In this document: positions 1-6,186 of the stretch, in pieces | Layout: each line of letters opens with the position of its first letter | Position numbering within the stretch: position 1 is the stretch's first letter | Assembly (NCBI GenBank): GCA_025457845.1 | Contig: JALOTO010000108.1 | Location: 1 to 7,627 of the forward strand | Length of the DNA stretch: 7,627 bases | Direction of reading: 5' to 3' | From: Thermoplasmata archaeon | Lineage (GTDB): Archaea > Thermoplasmatota > Thermoplasmata > UBA10834 | Translations under genes and position numbers: made by a program | Notes under the pieces: model-generated | Database searches by the model: none | Told to the model about the DNA's origin: nothing | The model's input: the letters and a program-made list of their open reading frames with translations, nothing else

Positions 1-644
1 CCGTTGACCATGCTTATGACGCCCGGCGGGAAACCCGCCTCCTCTATGAGCTGGAACATGTACTGGGTCGTCAGCGGCACCTGCTCGGAGGGCTTGACTA
101 TGAACGTGTTGCCGGTCGCGACCGCGTACGGCCAGAACCAGAACGGGACCATGCCCGGGAAGTTGAACGGGCAGACCGCCGTGAACACTCCGAGCGGGCT
201 GATGAGGACCTCCTCGTCTATCCCCGAGGCGGCGCCGTCCTCGAGGTTGTAGCCCATCTGCAGGGATGTGATGCCCGAGGCCACATCGATGTTGTCGATG
301 CACCTTCTGGTCTCGCCTCTGGCATCGTCGATGGTCTTCCCCTGTTCCTGGGATATGATCCTGGCGATGTTCTCGTACTCGCGCTCCATGATGGCCTTGA
401 GCTTGAAGAACGGGACGGCCCTCTGTATCGGCGCCGTCTCCCTCCAGCTCCACCAGGCCTCCTGGGCCGCCTCGATGGCGGCCTTGGTCTCGTCAACGGT
501 GGACAGCGGGACCTTCGCGATGACATCCGTCGTCGCTGGGTTCCTCACATCGAGCCACTTGCCCGTCTGCGAGTCGGTCCATTCTCCGTTCACGAAGTTC
601 CTGACCTTTCCATAATCCGTCTTCACTGCGGGTAGCACAGCCAT
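1..644 (-). CDS. mmsA: CoA-acylating methylmalonate/malonate-semialdehyde dehydrogenase (ALDH6 family), N-terminal part
   Basis: Members of this family oxidise malonate semialdehyde or methylmalonate semialdehyde with NAD+ and CoA to acetyl-CoA or propionyl-CoA plus CO2 in the cytoplasm. The frame is open from an ATG at 644 to the window edge (214 complete codons), so the C-terminal half, including the catalytic cysteine, is not visible. What is visible is the start of the aldehyde dehydrogenase NAD-binding domain. It includes a FVNGEW motif near residue 17, the ALDH6-type stretch PLGVFTAVCPFNFPGMVPF (150-168, with the oxyanion-hole Asn at 161), and GNTFIVKPSE (178-187, whose Lys contacts the NAD ribose). 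A purine-rich GAGAGGATT lies 8-16 nt upstream of the ATG and supports this start. The gene follows the hemerythrin and aminotransferase genes on the same strand, which fits amino-acid-derived semialdehydes as substrate. The ALDH6 assignment is firm; the exact semialdehyde is inference. Confidence 0.88.
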   Translation of the reverse strand, partial: MAVLPAVKTDYGKVRNFVNGEWTDSQTGKWLDVRNPATTDVIAKVPLSTVDETKAAIEAAQEAWWSWRETAPIQRAVPFFKLKAIMEREYENIARIISQEQGKTIDDARGETRRCIDNIDVASGITSLQMGYNLEDGAASGIDEEVLISPLGVFTAVCPFNFPGMVPFWFWPYAVATGNTFIVKPSEQVPLTTQYMFQLIEEAGFPPGVISMVN

Positions 645-912
645 CCTATCGAATCCTCTCGGTCCGTCCGCCTCGCGCGGCGGGTGTCGGTCATGAGAAC
701 GCGGCCGCCTGCGCCCGCGGGCGACTGCGGGCCGCACCTCCCCCTCCGATGTTCCGCCGCCTTGTTCGGAATTCATTCAGGTTTTCGGTCAAAAATCTGC
801 AGATGAATCAGCAAATCCTGGCCTTGTTCGCATGTGCTCCCCCGTATTATACATTACGGTGAGAATCTGGCACGGATGCTGCCGCCAGGTCATCGGATTC
901 ACCGGGAACGGG
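645..912. other. 268-bp intergenic region upstream of the mmsA-like gene
   Basis: I see no credible gene here. The half next to the dehydrogenase (about 652-745) is extremely GC-rich and contains the perfect palindrome CGCCCGCGGGCG (712-723). The distal half (about 770-870) is AT-richer. It holds the palindrome ATCTGCAGAT (795-804) and the imperfect palindrome CGTATTATACATTACG (842-857, 12 of 16 positions symmetric). On the minus strand the latter reads as a TATA-like element, GTATAATAC. If it is the dehydrogenase promoter, the 5' leader would be roughly 170-180 nt. These are sequence observations only; no known riboswitch or RNA class was recognised. Confidence 0.4.
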
Positions 913-1455
913 TCATGTCACGTTGAGTCGCCTCTCCCATCGGTCTATGAGAGGGATGAAGCGCTTCCTCAGCTCGGGCCCTCCCAACTCGGCCTCCATG
1001 GCCGCGAAGCCGTCTGCGATCAGTGAGAGCTCGTCGGGGGAGAGGACGTCAACGGCTATCGAGAAGACGATGGAGTCCTCCTTCTGCATGTGGGGGACCA
1101 GGGCGCTCACGTATTCCCTCCCGTGGTGCAGGATGTCCGCCCTCACCCTCTCGTCGAGCTTGGCCTTGCCGAGCTCGGCCAACGCGTGCGAGTGCACGCG
1201 CCCGCGCGTGTGCTCCTCCACCATGACCTTCAAAGGGCCGACGTGGGGTGGGACGCCCTTCGACTCAAGCTTCGAGAAGAGCATCTGCTCCTCCTTCGCG
1301 TGATGCAGTCCCTCTACGAAGAGCATGCAGAACTCGGCGGCGTCGGAGATCGGGGATGGGTCAAGCTCCTCCCTCCTCTCCAGCCGGTTGAGCCCGGCCC
1401 AGAGGACCTTGAACATCCTCTCGATGAGCCTGTGATCGTCCCTAAGGGAATCCAT
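913..1455 (-). CDS. Hemerythrin HHE cation-binding domain protein
   Basis: This 180-residue protein has the ligand pattern of a stand-alone hemerythrin-like four-helix bundle that binds a non-haem di-iron site. The visible candidate ligands are H8 (in DDHRLIE), H51/H52 and E55/E56 (HHAKEE), H82 (EEHTRGR), and H122 with E126 (HMQKED). The order and spacing match HHE-domain proteins, which bind O2, sense O2 or redox state, or store and handle iron. There is no signal peptide, membrane segment or extra output domain. The ATG at 1455 places H8 right at the N terminus, as is usual. No clear Shine-Dalgarno precedes it, but an AATATC element about 30 bp upstream could drive a near-leaderless transcript. 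The gene lies 129 bp downstream of an aminotransferase and upstream of the dehydrogenase on the same strand. Its role in that pathway is unknown. Confidence 0.85.
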   Translation of the reverse strand: MDSLRDDHRLIERMFKVLWAGLNRLERREELDPSPISDAAEFCMLFVEGLHHAKEEQMLFSKLESKGVPPHVGPLKVMVEEHTRGRVHSHALAELGKAKLDERVRADILHHGREYVSALVPHMQKEDSIVFSIAVDVLSPDELSLIADGFAAMEAELGGPELRKRFIPLIDRWERRLNVT

Positions 1456-1584
1456 CGGGTTCAGAGATACGACCCCGCTGCACAGATATTGGCCGACGGG
1501 GTGATAATGATTCTCCGCGCCAGGTCCGGAGCTGGAAAACGTGGAAGGGATTTGGGTGAAAGGGTTTGGCCTGACTGGCTATGT
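1456..1584. promoter_or_regulatory. Intergenic region with possible hemerythrin promoter
   Basis: This 129-bp gap separates the stop codon of the second aminotransferase from the hemerythrin ATG (both minus strand). On the minus strand CCAATATCTG lies about 30 bp upstream of the hemerythrin ATG, at about 1482-1491, at the distance expected of an archaeal TATA box for a leaderless or near-leaderless mRNA. No strong poly-T tract typical of an archaeal terminator follows the aminotransferase, so read-through is possible. The element is weak, and this call is inference from position. Confidence 0.25.
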
Positions 1585-2949
1585 TCAGGAGAGGCCCGCC
1601 TTCTTAGTCTCCTCGGCTATCGCGGTGCCGAGGATGTCGAGGCCCTTCTCGAGGAGGTCCTGCTTGATGACCAGCGGCGGGTGCAGCCTGATCACGTTGT
1701 TGTATGTCCCCGCGCTCAGGATGTACAGGCCCTTCTTGAAGCAGCTGAGCTGGATGCTCCTGACGAGGTCCGGCACCGGCTCCTTGCCCTTCTTCGTCTT
1801 GACCAGCTCCATGCCGAGCATGGCCCCGATCCCGCGGACGTCGCCGACGACCTCGAACTCCTCCTTCCACTCGCGGAGGCGCTTCATCTCGACCCTGTTG
1901 ATCATCTTCGTGTTGGGCAGCGCCTTCTTGGTCAGCTTGATGGACTCGAGCGCGCCAGCGCAGCAGACCGGGTTGCCTCCGAAGGTACCGCCAAGGCTCT
2001 TCGGCGGCGGGGTCTTCATGATCTCCTCCCTGCCGGTCACGCCTCCGAGCGGCATGCCGAGGGACAGGCCTTTGCCTGAGACGATCATGTCGGGCTCGCA
2101 CTTCCAGTGCTCGATGGCGAACATCTTGCCGGTCCTGCCGAAACCGGTCTGGACCTCGTCGTCTATGAAGACGACCCCGTTGTCGTCGCAGGCCCTCTTG
2201 ACCTTCTCCCAGTAGCCCGGCGGCGGGTTGATGAAACCGCCCTCGCCCTGGACCGGCTCCCCGACCAGCGCGCAGACGTCCCCCTCGAGGGGCTTCGTCT
2301 CCATCACGGTCCTGATGGTGTCGACGCACGCGAGGTTGCAGGACGGGTGCTCGAGTCCGAGCGGGCACCTGTAGCAGTAGGCGAAGTCGACGTGCTGGAC
2401 GTACGGGACGAGCGGGTGGAAGCCTTCCCTGTAGGGCTTCTCCTTGCCCGTGAGCGTGATGTCCATGAAGGTCCTGCCGTGGAACGAGGTCTTGTAGGAC
2501 ATGATCCACTTCTTCTTGGTGTATGACCTCGCGATCTTCAGGGCGTTCTCGATCGCCTCGGACCCGCTGTTGAGGAATATGCTCTTGGTCATCTTGCCAG
2601 GGCATATCTTGGCCATCTCCTCGCAGAGCTCGATGTACGACTCGTAGGGCGAGACCATGACGCAGATGTGGATGAACTTGTCCAGCTGGTCCTTGCACGC
2701 CTTCACCATCTCGGGGGCCCTGTGGCCGCAGTTGTGGACGCCTATGCCCACCGTGAAGTCGAGGTAGACGTTCCCGTCGACATCCTTCATGAACGGGCCC
2801 TCGGCGTACTCGAGCGCCGCGGGCAGTCCGATGGCCACTCCGTCAGTGACGCACTTCTCCTTCCGAGCCATTATCTTCTTGGACTTGGGTCCCGGCGGCT
2901 CCACCACGATCTTCGGACCCTTCAGGTTCCATTTCTTGCTGGTGTTCAA
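1585..2949 (-). CDS. Class III PLP-dependent aminotransferase (4-aminobutyrate/omega-amino acid aminotransferase-like)
   Basis: This 454-residue fold-type I transaminase should move an amino group from an omega-amino acid (GABA or beta-alanine type) to a keto acid in the cytoplasm. Visible class III signatures are DVDGN (56-60), SGSEA (128-132), FHGR (156-159), the carboxylate-binding EPVQGEGG (231-238), the PLP-binding DEVQTGFGRTGK (264-275), and the Schiff-base Lys K293 in SGKGLSLG. An unusual insertion carries C192, C195, C204 and C208 (CxxC-x8-CxxxC). Translation appears to start at TTG (2949). A GGGGAG Shine-Dalgarno sits about 9 nt upstream, no in-frame start lies between it and an upstream stop, and the nearby ATG is out of frame and closes after three codons. 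It is 59 bp behind a paralogous gene and probably co-transcribed. GABA versus beta-alanine specificity cannot be decided from sequence alone. Confidence 0.9.
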   Translation of the reverse strand: MNTSKKWNLKGPKIVVEPPGPKSKKIMARKEKCVTDGVAIGLPAALEYAEGPFMKDVDGNVYLDFTVGIGVHNCGHRAPEMVKACKDQLDKFIHICVMVSPYESYIELCEEMAKICPGKMTKSIFLNSGSEAIENALKIARSYTKKKWIMSYKTSFHGRTFMDITLTGKEKPYREGFHPLVPYVQHVDFAYCYRCPLGLEHPSCNLACVDTIRTVMETKPLEGDVCALVGEPVQGEGGFINPPPGYWEKVKRACDDNGVVFIDDEVQTGFGRTGKMFAIEHWKCEPDMIVSGKGLSLGMPLGGVTGREEIMKTPPPKSLGGTFGGNPVCCAGALESIKLTKKALPNTKMINRVEMKRLREWKEEFEVVGDVRGIGAMLGMELVKTKKGKEPVPDLVRSIQLSCFKKGLYILSAGTYNNVIRLHPPLVIKQDLLEKGLDILGTAIAEETKKAGLS

Positions 2950-2957
2950 GGTATCAT

Positions 2958-2963
2958 TCTCCC
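2958..2963 (-). promoter_or_regulatory. Shine-Dalgarno for the TTG-started aminotransferase
   Basis: On the minus strand GGGGAG lies about 9 nt ahead of the TTG at 2949. It sits in the 59-bp gap after the upstream aminotransferase gene. It is the main support for choosing this rare start codon and for translation from a shared message. Confidence 0.5.
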
Positions 2964-3008
2964 CTGTTCAGGAAAACGTTGAGAGGAAGGTGTTTGGGAG
3001 GAAGGAGC

Positions 3009-4406
3009 TCACATCTCCTTCTCGATCTCGCGGACCGACTCCTGGAGGGCGTCCAGGCCGAAGTCCATCTCGTCCTTGCTTATGACGAGAGGGGGCGCGA
3101 TCCTGAATGAGCACGGGCCTGCGCCTATCGCCACCACGCCCTTCTTCCAGGCCCTGTGTATGATGTCGTGGGCCAGGTCCCCGCCAGGTTTCTTCGTCTT
3201 CTTGTCCTGGACGATCTCGACGCCGATCATGAGCCCCTTGCCCCTGACGTCGCCGACTATCTTCGAGGTCTCCATGAACTCGCGCATGCGCTTCATGGCG
3301 TATTCGCCCATCCTCGTGGAGTTCTCCATGAGGCGCTCCTTCTCGATCACGCGTATCGTGGCGAGCGAGGACTCGCAGGCGACGGGCGTTCCGCCGAGGG
3401 TCGTGCAGTGGGACCCCGCGTCCCAGTCGAATATCTCCTCGCGACCTATGGTCGCGCCGAGGGAAATGCCCCCTCCTAGCGCCTTGGAGCTGCAGATGAG
3501 GTCGGGCACTACGCCCCAGTGCTCGATCGCCCACCACTTCCCGGTCCTCGCGAAGCCGCACTGGACCTCGTCGACCCCGTAGAGGATGCCGTACTTGTCG
3601 TACAGCTTCTTCAGCCTCTGGTGGTACTCCTTCGGTGGCACTACGTACCCGCCCTCGCCCTGGATGGGCTCGATGAGAGACGCAGCGACCTCGTCCGGAG
3701 GGACGTACTTCTTGAGGACGAAGTCCTCGATGAAGTCCACGCACCAGTAGTTGCAGTCAGGGTAGGTCATCTTGAAGGCGCACCGGTAGCAGTAAGCGTA
3801 CGGCACATGGTAGACCCCCGGCATAGTCGGGAAGTACCTTGCCTTCTGGACTATCGAACTCGCGGTGAAGCTCAGGGCGCCCATCGACCTGCCGTGGAAG
3901 GCGCCCGTGTACGCCAGGAACAGAGGCCTCTTCGAGTGCCATCTGGAGACCTTCGCGAAGGCCTCTATGCTCTCGGCCCCGCTCCCGCTGAAGAACACCT
4001 TCTTCGTGAACTTCCCAGGGGTGATCTCGTTCAGCTTCTCGGCCAGCTGCACCGCGTACCGGTAGTAGAAGTCCGTGTAGCTGTAATGGAGCAGCCTTGC
4101 GGACTGGTCCTTTATCGCCTTCACGACCTCCGGGTGGCAGTGACCGACGTTCATCGCTCCGAGACCGCTGTTGAAGTCGACGTACTCGTTGCCGTCGACA
4201 TCCTCGATGATGCAGCCTTTGCCCTTCTCCACCACCATTGGGTAGTAGTAGGGCCTGTTGTAGGGGGAGAGGACTTCCTTGTCCCGCTTCACCCACATCT
4301 TGGCCTTCGGTCCCGGGGGCTCGCACACTCTTTTCAAAGAAACCTTGTTCTTTCGTTGTTTGTTCAATATACCCCTCTTTAGGGCTCTTCGGACGTCAAT
4401 GCGCAT
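3009..4406 (-). CDS. Class III PLP-dependent aminotransferase, divergent paralogue of the downstream gene
   Basis: This second fold-type I, class III transaminase is about 465 residues long. Counting from the GTG at 4409, it shows DVDGN (70-74), FHGR (171-174), EPIQGEGG (247-254), DEVQCGFARTGK (280-291) and the catalytic Lys K309 in SSKALGGG. It shares the insertion C207, C210, C219, C223 with exactly the spacing of the neighbouring enzyme (CxxC-x8-CxxxC). It differs clearly elsewhere, including SGSGAES at the cofactor phosphate site in place of SGSEA, so the pair are not a recent duplication and probably have different substrates. The N terminus is uncertain: GTG (4409), ATG (4406) and TTG (4367) are all possible. 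The last follows AGAGGGG and would give an N terminus matching the paralogue's length. It probably heads the minus-strand operon. The amino donor is not determined. Confidence 0.88.
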   Translation of the reverse strand: MRIDVRRALKRGILNKQRKNKVSLKRVCEPPGPKAKMWVKRDKEVLSPYNRPYYYPMVVEKGKGCIIEDVDGNEYVDFNSGLGAMNVGHCHPEVVKAIKDQSARLLHYSYTDFYYRYAVQLAEKLNEITPGKFTKKVFFSGSGAESIEAFAKVSRWHSKRPLFLAYTGAFHGRSMGALSFTASSIVQKARYFPTMPGVYHVPYAYCYRCAFKMTYPDCNYWCVDFIEDFVLKKYVPPDEVAASLIEPIQGEGGYVVPPKEYHQRLKKLYDKYGILYGVDEVQCGFARTGKWWAIEHWGVVPDLICSSKALGGGISLGATIGREEIFDWDAGSHCTTLGGTPVACESSLATIRVIEKERLMENSTRMGEYAMKRMREFMETSKIVGDVRGKGLMIGVEIVQDKKTKKPGGDLAHDIIHRAWKKGVVAIGAGPCSFRIAPPLVISKDEMDFGLDALQESVREIEKEM

Positions 4407-4409
4407 CAC

Positions 4410-4485
4410 ATAGTTTAGACTTTCTGCGACGGGGCACGCTCCCGCGGAAAGGCTTTATCCGAGCAAAGCTGCATGGCCTCGCGAG
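4410..4485. promoter_or_regulatory. Divergent promoter region; TATA box for the ThiI-like gene
   Basis: This 76-bp gap separates two divergent genes. On the plus strand a purine-rich GGAAAGG (4446-4452, BRE-like) directly precedes CTTTAT (4453-4458). That is a TATA-like element ending 27 bp before the ATG at 4486, so the ThiI-like mRNA should have almost no leader. Transcription from there would also begin past the out-of-frame ATG at 4473. On the minus strand the aminotransferase promoter is less obvious; GATAAAG (about 4453-4459) could serve, leaving a short leader. Confidence 0.45.
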
Positions 4486-5343
4486 ATGCCGACACTGCTC
4501 ATAAGGTACGGCGAGATCGGGCTCAAGAGCGAGAGCGTCCGCAAGAGGTTCGAGAACTCCCTAGTCCAGGACATCCGAAGGAAGCACGCGCTCGCCCAGA
4601 TCCCTTGCGTGATAACCTCGTCGAGGGGACGGATATACATCGACTCCGACGACTGGAGGAGGAGCAGCGAGGTCCTGTCGAGGACATTCGGCGTCGTCTC
4701 TTTCAGCCCGGTCACCAAGGTCCCGAGCGAGAAGGTCCAGCTCACGAAGCACGCGGTGGAGTTCTCGGACCAGCTGCTCTCCAGAGGGGCGACCTTCGCG
4801 GTCAGGGCGCGGAGGACCGGCAACCATCCCTACACGAGCCAATCGATAGCGGGCGACCTCGGCGCCGCGCTCCTGGACGCCTACGGGGACCGGGGCATCA
4901 AGGTCAAGCTCGACGACCCTGACGTCGAGGTGTTCGTCGAGGTCAGGGAGCGGCACGCTTTCCTCTACAGCTCCACGTTCCCCGGGCCGGGCGGGATGCC
5001 CAAGGGCACGCAGGGGAAGGTGCTCTCGGTCCTCGACTCGCCCGCGGGACCCGCAGCATCGTGGCTTCTGATGAAGCGTGGCTGCACGGTGATCGCCTGC
5101 TCGGACGACGTCGACCTGATCGAGGGGGTCCGCAGGTGGGACGCCGACCTCAGGACCGCGCCCCTTGAGAAGGACCTATTCGCCCTCGCGAGGCGGCACG
5201 AGTGCATGGGGATAGTGCTCCCGTGGAGCCTCGACGACCTCTCGCGTCTCAGCCCTCCGAAGGGAGACCTCCCGGTGTTCTATCCGCTCGTTGGGATGTC
5301 CGAGGACGAGGTCCGCGCGCTCATGGAGCGCGTGAGGTCCTAG
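4486..5343 (+). CDS. ThiI-like THUMP-domain protein with degenerate PP-loop domain
   Basis: This 285-residue protein is homologous to ThiI, the tRNA 4-thiouridine synthase. The N-terminal ferredoxin-like region begins with the family motif RYGEIGLKS (7-15). A THUMP RNA-binding domain covers about 65-165, with FAVRARRTGNHPYTS at 104-118 and PDVEVFVEVR at 145-154. The linker GGMPKGTQGKVL (169-180) and MKRG (196-199) also match ThiI. Between them, where ThiI carries the ATP-binding SGGIDS, this protein reads VLDSPAGPAAS, one residue shorter and without the SGGxDS loop. The rest of the Rossmann-like domain is shortened, ending with YPLVGMSEDEV (266-276), which matches ThiI's RPLIGM region. It probably still binds tRNA but should not adenylate uridine. 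It may be a tRNA-binding partner or a repurposed ThiI. No frameshift is visible, and the frame has strong coding character throughout. It converges on L15e with overlapping stop codons. Confidence 0.82.
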   Translation: MPTLLIRYGEIGLKSESVRKRFENSLVQDIRRKHALAQIPCVITSSRGRIYIDSDDWRRSSEVLSRTFGVVSFSPVTKVPSEKVQLTKHAVEFSDQLLSRGATFAVRARRTGNHPYTSQSIAGDLGAALLDAYGDRGIKVKLDDPDVEVFVEVRERHAFLYSSTFPGPGGMPKGTQGKVLSVLDSPAGPAASWLLMKRGCTVIACSDDVDLIEGVRRWDADLRTAPLEKDLFALARRHECMGIVLPWSLDDLSRLSPPKGDLPVFYPLVGMSEDEVRALMERVRS

Positions 5344-6062
5344 GTCGCCTTCCTGTTGTGCGCCCTGAGGGACGGCCTCGCCTTCTCCGCACCGATGCCC
5401 TTCGACCTGACCAGCGCCCTGCCCTTCTTGCCGGCCGGGGTCAGGCCCCTGTTGGCCCGGTTGTGGTGCTTGGACGAACATATCCAGTTGATCTTCGGGT
5501 CGCTCTTGATGACCGGGTGGTTCGGGTCGACCAGGATGGTCTCGAACCACTTGTGCCTGCCGTCCTCTCCGACCCAGTACGACGCGAGCACCTCGAGGTT
5601 CGGGTAGTTCTTCCCCGCCCTCTCCTCCGCGATCCTCTGGATGTTCTTCCTCATGGTGATCTTGAGAATACCCTTCCTCTTCGGCCTGCGCCCCTTCCGG
5701 ATCCTGTGCTTCCTCAGGCCGCCCTTCCTGACCTTTACGCGGACGATGACGAACCCTGGCTTGGCCTTGTATCCGAGCGCGCGGGCGCGGTCGAGCCTCG
5801 TCGGCTTGTCGACGCGGACGAAGGTCTCCTCCTGGCGCCAGTCGACGAGGCGCTGCCACATGAGCTTCTTCATCTGCTCGCTGTCGGGGTCCTTCCAGGC
5901 CTCGCCTATGTAGTGGTAGAATCCCTTCGCTCCGCCCAGCTTCTGGGCGGGCTTCTGCTCTGCGGTCGCGGGGGCAGCTGCCACCGGCGCATCGGCCTGC
6001 TTCGCTGGCTCCGCCTTCACCTTGCGCTCCTTCTTCGGAGCAGTCATCGTCTCATCAGCCAT
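5340..6062 (-). CDS. rpl15e: 50S ribosomal protein L15e with N-terminal extension
   Basis: L15e is a large-subunit rRNA-binding protein of archaeal and eukaryotic ribosomes. From about residue 47 to the end the family signature is clear: YHYIGEAWKDP, LMWQRLVDWR, PTRLDRARALGYKAKPGFV, the basic RKGGLRKHRIRKGRRPKRKG stretch, and the C-terminal GLTPAGKKGR...KARPSLRAHNRK. The protein is 240 residues from the ATG at 6062, whereas archaeal L15e is usually near 195. The excess is an N-terminal tail of about 45 residues rich in Ala, Lys, Pro and Glu, with no predicted fold. An in-frame TTG at 6071 would add three residues, but the ATG giving MADE is more likely. GAGAGTTGATT upstream resembles a weak Shine-Dalgarno. 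The TAG stop lies in the CTAG shared with the convergent ThiI-like gene, leaving no space for a separate terminator. Confidence 0.95.
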   Translation of the reverse strand: MADETMTAPKKERKVKAEPAKQADAPVAAAPATAEQKPAQKLGGAKGFYHYIGEAWKDPDSEQMKKLMWQRLVDWRQEETFVRVDKPTRLDRARALGYKAKPGFVIVRVKVRKGGLRKHRIRKGRRPKRKGILKITMRKNIQRIAEERAGKNYPNLEVLASYWVGEDGRHKWFETILVDPNHPVIKSDPKINWICSSKHHNRANRGLTPAGKKGRALVRSKGIGAEKARPSLRAHNRKAT

Positions 6063-6163
6063 CGCAATCAACTCTCAGCAGTTTACGGGTTCACGCCTTA
6101 GCGCACATTCCCATGCGGGACCGGTGATGGTCTCGCCGCTGTGGAAGCAAGGAAACGAGTACC

Positions 6164-6172
6164 TTTATATAA
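6164..6172 (+). promoter_or_regulatory. TATA box of the AbiE operon, possibly bidirectional
   Basis: TTTATATAA is the best TATA-box match in the window. Its centre lies about 26 bp before the left arm and loop of the palindrome at 6187-6211, so transcription of the AbiE operon should begin inside that palindrome. The element is nearly symmetric (CTTATATAAA on the other strand), and no better TATA box is seen in the rest of the L15e upstream region. It could therefore also fire L15e, with a leader of about 80 nt. Its function is inferred from sequence and spacing. Confidence 0.6.
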
Positions 6173-6186
6173 GTCTGTTGGTGTCC

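Noticed and set aside
712..723. CGCCCGCGGGCG palindrome as a transcription terminator
   Set aside because: There is no T-tract on either strand and the site sits just upstream of a gene rather than after one. A chance palindrome in very GC-rich DNA is as likely.
832..1026. 64-codon plus-strand frame in and beyond the gap before the dehydrogenase
   Set aside because: It overlaps the hemerythrin C terminus antisense, lacks a convincing ribosome-binding site, and shows no motif.
1090..2079. 329-codon open frame on the plus strand
   Set aside because: It runs antisense through the hemerythrin and aminotransferase genes. Its product is Leu/Asp/Arg-rich, with no recognisable motif, as expected from a high-GC shadow frame.
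1604..2698. 364-codon minus-strand frame overlapping the downstream aminotransferase
   Set aside because: It is a same-strand frame-shifted shadow, full of Arg/Gln/Gly/Pro, while the other frame encodes a clear class III aminotransferase.
3519..4382. 287-codon open frame on the plus strand
   Set aside because: It is antisense to the upstream aminotransferase, which has all its catalytic motifs. No family features were seen.
5202..6101. 299-codon plus-strand frame
   Set aside because: It is antisense to L15e, a certain gene, and has no recognisable domain.
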